NCBI RefSeq assembly: GCF_902686445.1
Contig: NW_025920105.1
Span: forward strand, 1,563,120-1,627,119
Direction of reading: 5' to 3'
Source: Sciurus carolinensis
Lineage: Eukaryota; Chordata; Mammalia; Rodentia; Sciuridae
Length of the DNA: 64,000 nucleotides
The translations under genes were made by a program, and so were the position numbers. The notes under the pieces are model-generated. The model was not told the origin of the DNA. It ran no database searches and saw only the letters and a program-made list of their open reading frames with translations. The stretch's first letter is position 1, and every line of letters starts with the position of its first letter. This document shows positions 11,606 to 25,154 of this stretch, piece after piece.

Positions 11606-12011
11606 GCTCTAGGCTTCACTCTCCTGCTTTGGAGGCCCAGGTTGATCCACTGTGCAGGGGTTGGAGATCTCTAGGGACAAGCACTGGCCCTGAGATCCCA
11701 GAAATGGTGAGTGGGCAGTGGCATGATGAGTCTGGGGAGGGAGGCTGATGGAATGGCGGGACTGGCTGATGCAGAAACAGGAGGTAGCAAACTGGGACTC
11801 TGTGCAGTCTCTGTACTCTGCAGGCCTGAGTCCTCCTGTGGGGCAGTGTACCCTCAGTCCTGCTGGCTATCCAGATGGGGAGCACATCAGTGGAAGAGAC
11901 CCCTCACTGCCTTCCTTATCCTTGCAGAGCATCCTCAACCCATACCTCAAATACTCTCTGGCAGGTGTGTACCTGTGGCCCAGCATCTTCCTGGTGCTAA
12001 TGATTAACAGG
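11606..12011 (+). other. Exon-like block of unknown identity
   Basis: Two stretches have splice-like borders. The first (about 11606-11705) follows 'atatctgcccttcag' and ends before 'gtgagtggg'. The second (about 11929-12011) follows 'cttccttatccttgcag' and ends before 'gtgagccc'. The second is open in one frame and would encode a hydrophobic peptide (NPYLKYSLAGVYLWPSIF) suitable for a membrane helix. I do not recognise the family. Both could belong to an unidentified gene, a decayed gene copy, or chance. Confidence 0.3.
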
Positions 12012-12136
12012 TGAGCCCATTATCATGCTCAATTCTCCACATGCCATTTTTCTTGCAGGAGAGCAGCTGTGGTCTATAGGAATCTCAATTCCTCCCAAGC
12101 TAGTTAATTTTCAATTTTACTTTCTTCTTTACTTTT

Positions 12137-12247
12137 ATTTTTATTGTGTTGCTAGAAGTTGAGCCTCAGGATACTTTACAACTGAGATATATCCTTAGTA
12201 CTTTTTATTTTTTATTTTGAGACAGGGTCTAGGTTAGTTGGTGAGAT
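12137..12247 (-). repeat. SINE fragment, antisense
   Basis: 'ttgagcctcaggatacttta', 'caactgagatatatccttag' and 'ttttgagacagggtctagg' follow the order of an antisense dimeric B1/ID SINE, with the ID-like box first and then the B1-like 'gagacagggtctc'. It is truncated at both ends. Confidence 0.65.
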
Positions 12248-15118
12248 TGAATTTGGTATGGTTTGATTTTTGTAGAATTTTCTATTGCAATTAACTATAA
12301 TTTTTTCAAAATGTGTATTTAGTTTATATTGTGATTTCTTGATGATTATTATAATAGCATAGTTTCACAGTATGCATGAATGTACTGCTTTTCCTCTTAT
12401 AATTGAAAAATTTCTTGGCTAAAATTATGTGTAATTTTGTGAATGAATTTTAGAACTTTATAATTTGGTTTCTTATTTCATTAAAAGTAAAGCATGTGAA
12501 TGTTTTATAGTTGCATTATACTTATACATAATATTTGGGTTCATTTTGATGAAATCATAGAAACATGGAATAGGGTTTTCTCCATTTTATTACCCAGTAG
12601 TTCCTCTTTCCCTCTCCTCTTACCATTTCTTCTTTTACTTTTATTTATAGTTTTATAAGTTATTGCTTTATAGATACATAAAAGTAGAATTTACTCTGAT
12701 ATATTTATATAGGTACATAACAATTTTACTGAGATATATTGTAGGTTAATTTAGAAGAAAATTTTCTTCTTTGTAATGATGAGTTTTATCATCTGCACAT
12801 GAGATGTGTAAATGAGTGTGTTATTTTCTCCCAATATATATTTTCTCACAGGTTAAACATTTTTTTCTTTCTAAACATGTATACATGTGAAATAAAACAT
12901 GAATATTGCACATGTATAAAACTTAAACATGGTATTGTATATTTCTTAAACTGGGCATAATATAGCTGAAGATGTGAGTGGCTCCTAGTAAACATTTTTT
13001 CTACAGATTATATTTTATCTCTTCCAAGATGCACATGCATTTGAACCATGTCCCTGGGTTTTTATGGTTGGTGTTTGGATGAGTTCTGTTGTGTTCTTAC
13101 ATGTTATCATGGTCACATATGTTGTAATTTCTAAAGTCTCTGTGACAATGAGCATCATATATCTTCATTAGCAAGAGTTTCCACAAATGATAATAAACTC
13201 CTGAGTTTATTAATATTCATTTGCTTTATATCACCATCAATACTATAGTTTGTCTATGGTAAAATTTTATTTCATATTTCTCTAAATATTTCTAATATTT
13301 CTTTAGATTTTGAAATATTTATGTTTATTGAACACTTAGATATAGATATTACTTGTATTAATTGGCAGCTCAAAGCATTTGCCTGTGATTTTTCTTTTTT
13401 GTGGTTTCTGTCTTCAAAGATAAAAAAAGTATTCAAAATGGCAGATAAAGTTGAATTTCAAGAAAAAAGATTTCACTTCTAATTAATAAAAAAAAAATTA
13501 CATTTTATACCCCTGAGTTTGTATTGTAGGTATCTTGTATGTTTTGTATTTGGAGGCTATTTCAAATAAAATCTAGGGCTTCTCTTAGAAAATTCTAGCA
13601 AGAAATATAAATAAGGAAAATCTCACTTTCCTATGGATTCAGAAAAGTGAATATATTTACTAGAAATCATTGGTTAAGTAAATTCTTGAATGACATATTC
13701 ACTAAAACATCCACTCCTCTTCCTTAAAGATTTTTTTATAATGTTTTTGACAGTGAATCATGCATTCTTTTTTCTGGATTTTGGACACAAAATCATATAG
13801 GATAAGATTTGGCAAATCCTAGATATAAGCATCATAATTAATTGCTTTCTAAATGATATATAGTAGAAATAGCAAACAAAGAACATATATTTTTGGAAAT
13901 AATTACTTTTTTTTCTTCAAAAGTTCTCATGAGCATTTTAGATTTATTTCTTTTCTGAGTCATATTCAGATTCTGGGCCTGTGATGTGTTTTTCTGCACC
14001 CTGTAATCTCCTAGCATTAACTTGAAGAAATCAATGTTGATAGCTCAGTTTCTGGAGTTACTTAACATGAAAGATGAAAAAAAATACATTTGTTCTGCTC
14101 CTCGGATGTCTTCCCTAGTTACTCTATTCAAAATGGAGAGGAAATGATATTTCTCCAGACACATCCTCTGTATCAGGAGCAAATCAAACTTTGAGGAGCT
14201 TTAAAGGAATTTCATATAGTTTTGCCTCTGGGTAGTTATCTCTGTGCAGCTGAATTGCCTTTTAATATCCAGAAACTTGTGTTTTCTCATCTCTAAAATG
14301 GAAATAGTTTTAGAGGACACAGATAAATTGTGCTCCTGATGGAGGTTAGTAATACATGTATGTGCTGTGGCCACAGCTGACAAAGCACCTGGGACAATGA
14401 ATATTATAGTAATAAAAATAATACCTGTCAAAAAAAAAGCACCTGAAAAACACTGTGTAGACACTGATTGTTTAACCATTATCTGCCACTGCCATGAATT
14501 TTTTTTTTCAAAAGCTTATAATAACCTTTTCACTGTAGGCATGAATACCATCCACAATCCCAACATAAAAGGTTGAATCTTCCTTGTCTAAATTCCAAAT
14601 TTGAATTATCTGGTGGTTAAAGGTGGTACAGCAAATTGTGTTTTTGAGAGTCCCCAATAGAAGAGTTGTCTGTTCCATGCCTCTATCACCCATGTTCAAA
14701 TATGTTTAGAAAATGACCGAGAAATCTGTATTTTTTTCTGGTTTGTAAAGGAGGTTGAGATTACTTCTGGCTTGTGTCATTACTTGTTATAAACTGAACC
14801 AGGCTTTTCCCAGATTCTAGAAAAGGATTCCCATAAACAACCAGGTACTTAAAAGGTTTTGTTTATATGTAATAAATGTGCATATTTTATGCATACACAT
14901 AAATTCAAGCAAGTCTATTACCTGCTTTTATTTTAGGTGAGGAATAAAATTCTTTACCTGTATTTATTCTCAGGTCCAAAAAACAGGAAAGACACTGCCC
15001 TGAGTAAAAGCAGGGAGCTTTAAGCAGAAAGATTCCAGAGGTAGGTTTTCTCCTTCAAAATGTTGGCCATGGTTTATTCTATTCCAGATACCAGAAAGCA
15101 AGCAAAATATATTGATAA
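12248..15118. other. AT-rich intergenic stretch
   Basis: Strongly AT-rich with many poly-A/poly-T runs. Some parts (about 13000-13260) have a vague resemblance to antisense 3' ends of ancient L1, not good enough to call. No coding signal is seen. The frame at 14201-14479 (minus) has no recognisable motif. Confidence 0.5.
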
Positions 15119-15128
15119 TTATATATAT

Positions 15129-15165
<37 letters not shown>
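15119..15165. repeat. (TA)n(CA)n microsatellite
   Basis: A short TATATATA run followed by about eighteen CA dinucleotides. Confidence 0.98.
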
Positions 15166-15168
<3 letters not shown>

Positions 15169-15282
15169 ATAGAAACTCTGCTTTTTTGAGAAAGTGCCAC
15201 TAATCAAGTTCTAAAGCAATAAGAAAAGTTGTATGAGTTATAAGGTGTAGTGTAGGTTTTTGGACTTTTAAATATGACACTT

Positions 15283-16375
15283 TTTTTTTTTATTGGGGAT
15301 TGAACCACTGCCAGGGTCCAGCCCTAGCAGGAGTCCATGGGTTCCACACAGGTAAACGGGGCATGGGGAGACAGCGTCAGCGATGAATGGAGAATGAAAG
15401 ACACAGACACTAGTTCTGGTGCACTCACTCCCACTTTATTCTGGGGAAGGTTGGGTTTATATACATTTTTCTTCAGGCTATAATGGCATTCTTGGGGCTA
15501 ATATTAAAGAAGTTTCCAAAGCATAGGCAGAAAACAGCAACCTTACAGATTATCCTTACCTAATCACAATTGTTTTAAGAATATCTAACTATGTCAATGA
15601 GCTAATACAATGTTTATTTCCTTAATATCTAAACTGTATGTGACCTAAGACTATTCTTATTATTCTCACAGTTAAAGCGATAGACAAGTAATCTCATGTG
15701 ACCATCTCTAGTAGGTCCATCTGGTTAATATCTAAATTGCTGAGTTAAGGGTTACAGGAGGGCAGCGGTCGCAATGGTTATTGTGTACCAACGTTTATTA
15801 TAGGGGTGATCTATTCTTTGTTCGAAGGAAGGAATGTTGTGAAACCTTATTCTCTTACCTCACCACCACACATAAACAAAACCATCGTTAGAATTTAACC
15901 AGCCTGTTGGAGACAAAGGCAGATCTATATCTATTTTCTCCAGAGGCTTTCAGGGATTCATTGCACAGTTGCAAAATTATTTTTGACTTTGTTAGTGGTA
16001 AAGAGCCATTGTCTTTCAGATTGTAGGTAATATTTTCTGAATTTTTTGTTGTATTCCCCTCACCCCCTTAAGCAATCCGTTCAGACTGAAATGAGTAATA
16101 TATTATCAGAAAAACACAGCAGAAAAACACCATGCTCTGGAGCAAAACATCCGGCAATTCCTTTTAGGATGAGCCTTTGCAATCATCCTCCAGAGGATCT
16201 TTGTCAAGCACTGGATGGAATTCCAGATGCCCCCGCAAACCAGGGCACTTAACCACTGAGACATGTCTTCATCACTTTTTTGTATTTTATTTAATGACAG
16301 GTTCTTGCTAAGTTGCTGAGTTTGGTTTTGAACTTGCAATCCACCTACCTCAGCTTTACAAGTTGCTGGGATTCA
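15283..16375 (-). repeat. Antisense B1/ID-type SINE split by an LTR
   Basis: The first bases of the SINE ('ttattggggattgaacca') end at 15308. The rest resumes at 16238 ('aaccagggcacttaaccact') and continues through 'tgacaggttcttgctaagt' to 'gttgctgggattcaatt'. The 929-bp LTR between them is therefore younger than the SINE. The duplicated bases AACCA(C/G) at the two junctions are the insertion's target-site duplication. Confidence 0.85.
15309..16237 (-). mobile_element. Solo LTR, class II ERV, copy 1
   Basis: A 929-bp long terminal repeat lying antisense. Read on the minus strand it starts TGCGGGGGCAT and ends GGACCCTGGCA, that is TG...CA with short inverted ends. A TATA box is at 15456-15463 and an AATAAA polyadenylation signal at 15435-15440 (both as complements), in the order U3-R-U5. 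It is flanked by AACCAC and AACCAG, a 6-bp target-site duplication with one change, and 6 bp is the usual size for ERVK/IAP-class integrases. No internal retroviral sequence remains, so it formed by LTR-LTR recombination. It shares a deletion of about 35 bp in the U3/R region with copy 3, absent from copy 2. Confidence 0.9.
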
Positions 16376-17934
16376 ATTTGTATGACAGCATTCCTGGCAA
16401 AAAAAATTATCTTGATTCCAAGTTTACTTGTTTATTTATTGACTTTCATTGTAGGAAGGAAAAATATCATGAACTGGCAATTAGGTCTAAAGCCAAAATG
16501 CAAGATAAGTAGTTGATTTTTAGTCCTGAATCCTCACTGGCCTGTCAAAGCCATGAGACCAAGGAGATAGGCCCCAATCATAAATCTTTTTTTTTAAACT
16601 TTTTCTTTAGTCAAAAATGTTAAAAGGAGGAAAGGTATGTCTGATGCAAATTTCAGCTTTATTCTCCACCTGAAACTACCCCACTTAGAGACAAAAACGT
16701 GTGATATAATTTATTTTCATTACAAATCATACAATAAAAATCAGTATTATTTTACTTGAGACACAGACTAGAGTCAAAGAATTTTACTCTTCTAATAGGT
16801 TTCAAATTATGGGAACTATATAATCTATTTAATTATCAAATTAAAACTATCACATGTAACTATCAAAGTCAAAAGTAAAATCAAATGTGTGTAGTAGTTT
16901 TCTGATGTATACATGTGCATCTATGCAGTCACACACACTTACAGGTAGATTACATAGCTATAATATGTTAGCATGAGACACGTGTGGAGGATACAGAGGG
17001 CAAAACATTTGTTGTTGCTGCTGTGTACCTCCTTCTCTGACCCAGACTGTAAGGGTGGGACACTTCCTTCAGCAGCCATCATCACCACCATTCTTTCTCA
17101 GAAGATGGTCTAGATCACCAGTACTTTTTCTGTCTCCTAAAACAGGGCCTTGAAATGGACAAACAACATCTCAGAGACTTGTTCACAAAAATAGATTTTA
17201 CTTTCAAGGTTACTGTGTAAGGCAAGGAAAGAAAGCAAGGAGAAGGTGTGCTTGTCACTCACAGTTCCATAGCAAGAAACATACCAGGAATTTTATATGA
17301 ATGTGTGATCCTCCTGAGCCACTGGGATTTCATGTATGTGGCACCATGCCTGACTCAGATAATACCTTTAAAACCTGCAAAAATTACAACTCCTCTCACA
17401 GAATTCATTTCAGTACTAATTCTTCAGTTTCTTTCAACATACTGTTACTAAGAAGTTGAACACTTGTTCACAAAAGGATTAAGGTGATAATTTTTACACC
17501 TCCAGATGGCATGAGGGTATTCAAATACACAAAATGTAATTTTGTTTTATGTAGCTTGAAGTAAAAAGAGAATAATTCCACCATTGTCCCTACCTTTGTT
17601 GGAAACACTCAAAAAAGTAATAATATCGAAGCACCTCCCCCTGATTCCCAGGCAATATGTTCCAAGACCTCAAAGGATTTCTGAAAACATGAACACTACC
17701 AAATCCCCCAACAGTGATTTTTTCTAGGTAGCTGTGGTGTTGCCACAGAGTACTAAAGTTAATCCATCCTTCATGTTTTATGCCCTGGTGCCTCCTTTGC
17801 ATCACTATTCCATATGTTTGGGATCATTATTAATAAAATAGGCTTATCTGATCACAAATGTGTGATACTCCAACAATCTGATAACACACAGGTAGTATAT
17901 ACAGTATGGATACACTGGACAAACGTATGGTTTA
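16376..17934. other. Mostly unique sequence with one SINE scrap
   Basis: No gene is visible. A short antisense SINE scrap is at about 17306-17360 ('cctgagccactgggatttca', 'ggcaccatgcctgactcag'). The remaining DNA is AT-rich. Confidence 0.5.
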
Positions 17935-18075
17935 TGTCCTCAGAGGGATGGAAGACTTCCTCCTGAGAGACTGAGTATTGTGCCCAAGGTTACATGCTGT
18001 GATAGGTGAGAGTCAGGACTTGAACCCAGGCAGTCTGATTTCCAAGTTCATATTCTTAGCTACCTTTCTGTTCAT
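17935..18075 (+). repeat. MIR SINE
   Basis: Good match in order: 'gcccaaggttacatgctgtg', 'gagagtcaggacttgaacc', 'caggcagtctgatttccaag'. This is the best preserved MIR core in the window. 18076-19780 has no feature that I can name. Confidence 0.85.
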
Positions 18076-19789
18076 TACCTCTTTCCAGTATTTACTAGTT
18101 ATAAAATCCTAAAGATGTTAAGAAGAATAGTGAGATAACAAAATTGTGCTAAATCAGTGACATTTTCCATGAACAATTCAGAAATAGTATTTTTGTTAAA
18201 TTTAATCACTAGATACTATTTAAAAATTTCATGATTTCCACAATTATTTACTTCTTCAAAATATCAAAGAAAGAACTAAATTTTACTTGGGGCATTTACA
18301 ATTTATTCAAATTCATGAAAAGTGTAATGGATGAAGATCAAGCACTAAATAACTAGACAGTCCGCTCTCAAGAAAGGATCAGAGAGAAGGCAAAGGCAGG
18401 TTGTCAATGCTTCCTTTCTCTTCAAATTTCATTAACAAGAGTAGTGTTTCACATTTATACACATAAAATTCTTAAATTTAACTGAAAATTAATTCAGTAA
18501 GTTTAACCCATATACAGCAGCTTCAAACTAGATTATAATTTCTCTTTATTTGTCCATTTTAAAATTAAGATAAAAAAAGTATTGAGATTGACTTAGTTAT
18601 TCAAAGTAAGCTTGAATACTTACTTTGGCTTGATAGATTTTCAGATAGAATGCCCGATTCTACAAAGCACAGAAAAATAATAATTTAAATCACTAAATTA
18701 GGCAATAATTGTTTCTCAGTGATTTCATAGAATGAAAGATAGGTGTTAAAAAGACCATGAGCACAGTCTTTTTAAAGGTGATTTCCTAAATACAAAAATA
18801 ACTCAGCATAGGCCATTCTCAAAATTGATTCATGCAATAAGTTATGGACCTCAACTATAAAAATATACACATTGTGCATATCACCAGAAGATATAAGTTA
18901 TCTCTTGGATATAATAATTTACCTGTTCTAATAATGGGCAAGTCTAGATGGAAGAAGGAAAGTTCCATGCTCTCAAAAGCTAAGAAAGTTCTAAGGATAC
19001 CTCCTCATTTATAACCTTCCAAGGTATAATAGTGCAATACCATCAGCAAGCACTAAAACCAAGCATTAAAATATGAAGAAAAATCATTCTGGGTGAAGCA
19101 TAAACTAGTGCTTCATTGGTTGTCTGATCCTAATCTTTCTAATCTGTCCACAACACATTTTTCCCCAGGGAGTTTTCCAATTTATAGTTTTATTGAGGGT
19201 AAAGCTGGACCTCTTCCCAACCAGGCTGTGGAGCTGATTTTTTTATGTTCAGGTTTTACCCAAAGATGATGAATGCTCTAAAGATAGGGTTCCCAGGCCA
19301 CTGCTCTTTTCTCACTTTTCTTCCTCATGCCACCCTAACTTTGCCTCTGCTTTGCTGATCTCTTATTCATTTCTTTTATACTGAATTCACTTCCTATTGA
19401 CTAAACTCTCCTCAAAAAAGCTGGAATTGGCTGAAAAGTCTGCTTCCTGGTCCCTGCATGCCACCAGGCTTCCCTGATGCCTCCTCCCCAGTTACACTCC
19501 TGTGGCATTTTATCTCTGTTTTTCTATAAATATTGTAGATTATTGGGCTTGCATCTCTTCTCACTAGAAGCTCCCGCTGGAAGAGCTTGTCCAAAACATG
19601 GTTTCAAGTATTCCCTCCACAATGATGAATACCCCTTCTTCTTATCCAGTTCCAGGTTTCCTGTGAGCTCCAAACCTGTGTGTATGCAACTGTCCAATCT
19701 TTCTGCCTAGGGTCTTCATATGTTTCAAAGCCATTTGAATCCTGCTTTCTTAACTATAAAATAATGTTTACCAAAATGCTCAAATCAGG

Positions 19790-20290
19790 CCCTGACTCCA
19801 CTTTAAATTCAACCCATCTTCAAGAACTGACATTCTCCTCCTGACTTTTTTTATTTGTCCACCCTACTTCATTTCTTCTATCCTGTCTTAACCAAGGCTT
19901 CCAGTTCCAATGGACAGGACATGTGCAGAAGCTTACCCAGTATTCTGTTCCAATTTGACCCTTGCTTTCCATTATTGAAAGAGTAGCCAGGTCTTCTTAA
20001 ACAAAATTAGATCATAGCACTGCACCTGGAAAAATCCAAACATGTTTCCCACAAAAAAGCCCCAGGTGACTACGACTCTGCTCATCTCACGTGTACCACC
20101 CTCCTCTTAGCAGTGCAGCCACTCTGGCTTTCTTTCAGGCCTTGGAACTCACCAGATTTCTGTTGACCTTACCTCCAAATGCTGTGCCCAATATTTAGCC
20201 CCATCTCTTCTTGTCACTGGGTCCTCTTTCAAATTTTGGTTTAAATGTTTTATCCTTGGACAGGGCTTCTCTGATCTTGTCCTGAGAATA
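19790..20290. repeat. Ancient L2-like segment (tentative)
   Basis: The stretch 'gcagccactctggctttc', 'tcaggccttggaactcacc' and 'cagggcttctctgatctt' resembles the pyrimidine-rich 'ctccagccacactggcctcc ... cagggcctttgca ... gaggccttccctgacc' text of ancient mammalian LINE2 consensus copies. Divergence is high and the boundaries are rough. Confidence 0.45.
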
Positions 20291-20794
20291 GAAACCAGTA
20301 CAATGTGGCAAAAATGGGGCATCTGACAAATGCCTGTTGAACAAAAAAGTGTTCTTTCATTACTCCAAAGAACTCAGGCCAGAAAATCACCAATAAAATC
20401 ACTCAGTGAAGTATAATTATGCTCAGCAAAAGACAACAGGAAAGAAAAAGGGAGCTGACTTAAGATCATGAATGTTGTCAAAATGCCATGCCCTGTATAT
20501 TACTTCTGTATTAAATGTTAATGGACAAATAATTAAGACAAAGCTTCATGATTTCTGGAGCTAGAGAAGAATTAAAAATGGGAATGACCACAAGTGTGTA
20601 CATGGTTTTCTTTCAGAGTAAAGAAAAATTTCTGATTGACAGCTGTTTAGGTGCACAAACTGTGGATGTGTTAATGCCCTAGAACTGGAACTGACACTTC
20701 ACAAATGAATTTCATAGTAGGTAGATAATGCCTCAATAATTTTTTTTTAATACAAGAGTACATGAGATGAACTGCTGTTAGGCAGTTATAGCCC

Positions 20795-20902
20795 ACTTCA
20801 CTAGACCACAAACCCTAAAGAGTGATGCCTTTTTATTGCTCTTTAGAGCCTAGTACAGAGGTGAGACTTACAGACTGAATAAAGACTACTGGATACTAAG
20901 GA
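20795..20902 (+). repeat. L2 3' end (probable)
   Basis: 'gaccacaaaccctaaagagt', 'tattgctctttagagcctag' and 'gactgaataaagactact' follow the order of the LINE2 terminus ('gaccgtgagctccttgagg', 'tcctagcacctagcacag', 'gctcaataaatgtttg'). Confidence 0.5.
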
Positions 20903-20994
20903 CCATCTTTGAAGCAAATAATACAGTCATTAGACCTATCTAGACTTTGGTCACTCTGATTACAGCAAAGCATGAACCTTCATGAGAAATAAAT

Positions 20995-21412
<418 letters not shown>

Positions 21413-22744
21413 CTGAAATGAATGAAAATTAAAAATAACACTTGATAGACTGGGACAAATATATTTTCCATGCATGGCATAGGAAATTATACCAATGATA
21501 ACAACCTCAGAACCTCATTCATGTAGTAGATTAATAAATCCATGGCCATCATTACTATAGAAACTTATATAAAAATGTACACACAATTATGTTGTAAAAT
21601 TACCCAAATTATTGTACAGAGCACAGTATCCAAGATAAAAACATTACTAGGGAGAGCAATAAAGTAGAGGAAAAGACTGTATCTTACTTTTATTAACCAC
21701 AGCCTTTCCTGTTCCCTAATGCAGCATTGCACAATTAGGAAAAAAAAATCTACAGACTACCTTCACTCTCAGTAGAATAAAGAAAGTATTAAACATACGT
21801 AAATAATTCTGGCTTTTTGAAGATTGTGTGAAAACTGGTTTCTGTCTACCAAGACACAGAGATCTGGAACTAACCGGTAGGTTTTGAATGCTACTACAAT
21901 GGATATTCAAGAAGTTTAAAAAAGGTAGGGAATCTTAAGAACAAATATGAACAAAACTTTAGTGAGAAAAATATACACGTATATATAGAATGCATCCAAA
22001 CAAGTTTGAGAGGCACTAAAACCCTTGCAGAGTGTATGTCAATATTACATGAATTAAGCCATCACATGGAAATCAAGACTAATAAATTGCTTTTTTAATG
22101 TTTGTGTTATTTGCTTATTTGTGTCATTGACAAATTCAACTATGTGTATTTACTAATTATATCATTGTTTTTATTGTATTTATACATAGTGAAATGACAA
22201 ATGTAATGTTAATAACATGAGCATTATTTTGTATAATTATCAGTTTTGTGTTCACAAATGTTGCACTTATTCTATCAGTATTTATCAAGAACATATTACA
22301 AAGCAGTCACCATGTGGAGCAACAAAACTCTTGACCACACTTTGCCCATTAAAATAAAAATTTGTTCTCCAAATAACAATATGCCAACACTCCACAAAAT
22401 ACAATATCTAGTGACCACAACTCTGAATTTCTAACTTTCACATGTGAATCAGATGCTCTTGCAACTGACTGCTGAATTTCACATAGTGCAAAGTTCTGCA
22501 TATTAATCCCATATCATGTTAAATGGCAGTATATTTTACTTCATACCTAAATAGTAATAGCATATAAATACCATGTTTTTACTCATTCAATCATTAATGG
22601 GCACATTGGTTTATTCTAAAACTTGAATATTGAGAACAATGCTTGCACTGAACACAATACTGAGGTTATATCTTCAACATGCTGATTTAATCTCCTATGG
22701 ATGCATATTTTATACTGGCATTTCTGGATAATTATGAGGTCATT
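21413..22744. other. AT-rich sequence upstream of the zinc-finger exon remnant
   Basis: No KRAB-box exon or other coding motif was recognised here on either strand. Confidence 0.45.
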
Positions 22745-22950
22745 CTACTTTTATTTTTTTTAAATATGTGGAGCTTGGGATTAAACCCAAGAGTGCTATA
22801 CCACTGAACTACAACACAAGCCATTTTTAAATTGTTTGAGACATATTGTTTCTAAATTTCTGTGACTTGCCTCAAACTTGGAATTCTTTTGCATGCCTCC
22901 CAATTACCTGAGATTTCAAGCATGTAGTTTTAAACTGTACTTGGCTACTT
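22745..22950 (-). repeat. B1/ID-type SINE, antisense
   Basis: 'gcttgggattaaacccaaga', 'ataccactgaactacaaca', 'gtttgagacatattgttt', 'cttgcctcaaacttggaatt' and 'tacctgagatttcaagcat' form a full-length but diverged antisense dimeric SINE. Confidence 0.85.
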
Positions 22951-23252
22951 TTTTATTTATTTAAAATCTTCCATACTGTTTTTCTCAAATGGTTCTATAA
23001 ACTACTGTTGACTTTTTTTATGGACAAGTCAATTAAAAATAGTATAGAATATAAAGATAAATAAAATCAGGTCTTAATTAAAGTAACAAACAAAAATATT
23101 AGTAATCAAACATTAGATAAGTGAGAGTTATGAATTACCTAAAGAATGCTAAATAACCATTTCAAGGAAATTTGGTGAACTAAATTCAGAGAAAACTTGT
23201 TCATGTAAATAAGCAGAAATTCTGTATGTGAAGATGTCCTTACAAAAATTTT

Positions 23253-23390
23253 CTGAGAGGCAGAAATGGTGTGCAAATCTATAATCCTAACAACATGGGG
23301 GATATTGCATAAGGAATACCATCAGTTCAAAGCCAGTCTTAGCAACTTAGTGAGATCCTTTGAAAAATTGAAAACCTACAGAACATATAA
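23253..23390 (+). repeat. B1/ID-type SINE, sense, 3'-truncated
   Basis: 'tggtgtgcaaatctataatc', 'accatcagttcaaagccagt' and 'cttagcaacttagtgagatc' are the B1-like half of the sciurid composite SINE in sense. The ID-like half is missing. Confidence 0.85.
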
Positions 23391-25140
23391 AGAGAAGTGG
23401 GAATAAAAATATATGAAGGGAAATGTGAGAGAAATCAAAGTCTGCCACTATGAATAGCAATGGATCACACATTATACCATTAAGAAAATTATGAAAAAAC
23501 AAATTATAATATAGAAAACAACTTACTAAGTAGTAGTGGGTTCTTTACTTTTAAAGTTGTATTTGATTATTAATGAATTATTATAAAACAAATCAAAACA
23601 ACTTGACTAACAAAATTAAATATAAAAGAAGAATGTGCCAGTGAATTCTGGCAGAGAGAGAGTCAAGAAATGGAGCATGACCTGCTCCTAGGAACCTTCT
23701 CTGGCCCTCCAGCCCAAGGCTGTTGGGTAAGATGGGGGTTTCAGGGAAAGGTCAAAATCTGCCCTGCAGACCCCAGAATTCCCACTGTGACTGCCCGCTT
23801 CTTGTCCTAGGCTGTGAATGTTTGGGAGCTCTGCCTGCATGACCTGATAGTGGCATTGATCTTTCTGACCTCAGACCCAGTAATCCTTTGCTTTCAATCT
23901 CCTGGCCCAATCCTGTCCACCCTATCCAAAACATGCACTGAGATAATGGCACCATTGTGTGGTGGGGGCATGGTATTTCAATAATAATGGTGGCCAACCA
24001 AAAATGTCGAGTCCAGCAGGGGGCCAATGGCCAATGGATGACAGGAAGTTTGGTCAATCAGCACATTCTAGGGCCCTCTGTGTTCATTCTGTGCATGCTC
24101 CATTAGACAACACCTTGTCCTGAGAAGGCAAATGTTTCATGCATCCCAGAAGGTGAGAGAAGCTGTGCAGGTGACAGGTGGTGCTGGGAGTCAGCCCAAG
24201 CAACTTGCAGGTTCCCTGAAGAATGAGTGGAGTAGACACAGAGGAATGTCACCAATCCCTGGAGCAACTTGAAGCAACTGTTGCTCAGATTTATTTTAGC
24301 TCTTATTTTAGAGTATTAAGTAGAGCAGAATTAAACAAGATACAAGTTATAGAGAAATTACCTCAAAATTTGTCATTGACCATACTTTCCAGCAGGTGTC
24401 TAACACACAGTGAGTACATTAAGGTCAATTTCCTATATTTACTTAAAGTTGCTCACATAAGCCTATTACAGTGAAAGATATTTTTCTGTTTTCCTCCTAC
24501 TGGCCTTTATTTACCCTTGGTGTCAGATCTGTTGTTAGCATAGTGACTTTGTTTTATTTTAAGTTAAATTTACCAAATTGCTAAGCAAAGCATGTACTTA
24601 ATCTTTAACTCACATTATTGTTTTGATTTAACTTTAAAGGTCTACTCTAGTACCTAAACAAGCTCAGCTAAGACTAAGTTAGGTTATTTTATTGCCAATC
24701 AGTTTGAGTACCTAATTTTATCCTATTATTCTTTATGTCTTTGATTTATCCTCTACCTATTGTAACACATATGTGAAACCTAAGCCAGCATAAACTACTC
24801 ATAACCAGTTAACATGCAATGAGGGAATTTGATCTTAAGATATTTTTCTAGATGTTTGTGTATGCTGTTTCTTTGTTCTTTAGTTCTACATTTCCACAGT
24901 GGCCCTTGGCATCTGAACCATTTAAGGAAAACCAAACATTGGACATTTGTCCATTTACCATGAATATTAATTATTCATTCACATTTTTCACTGTACACTA
25001 CTCTATAGGAAAGAGGTGGATCTGTGAGAGGTGGGTCTTTACACTTATTTACTTTTTTCCCTCTAGATGAATACCACAAATTTCCCCCAATCTTGTAAAC
25101 TAAATAGGGCAGTCCTTGAACTGTGGGGACAAGTCTGCTG
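23391..25140. other. Unassigned, with a G+C-rich island at about 23640-24240
   Basis: 23640-24240 is markedly richer in G+C than its surroundings and contains a 101-codon minus-strand frame (23752-24057) with no known domain. It may be an old LTR or gene-derived segment; I could not identify TG...CA ends or a polyadenylation signal with confidence. 24480-25120 is AT-rich and unremarkable. Confidence 0.4.
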
Positions 25141-25154
25141 TTTTGTTTTTCAGG

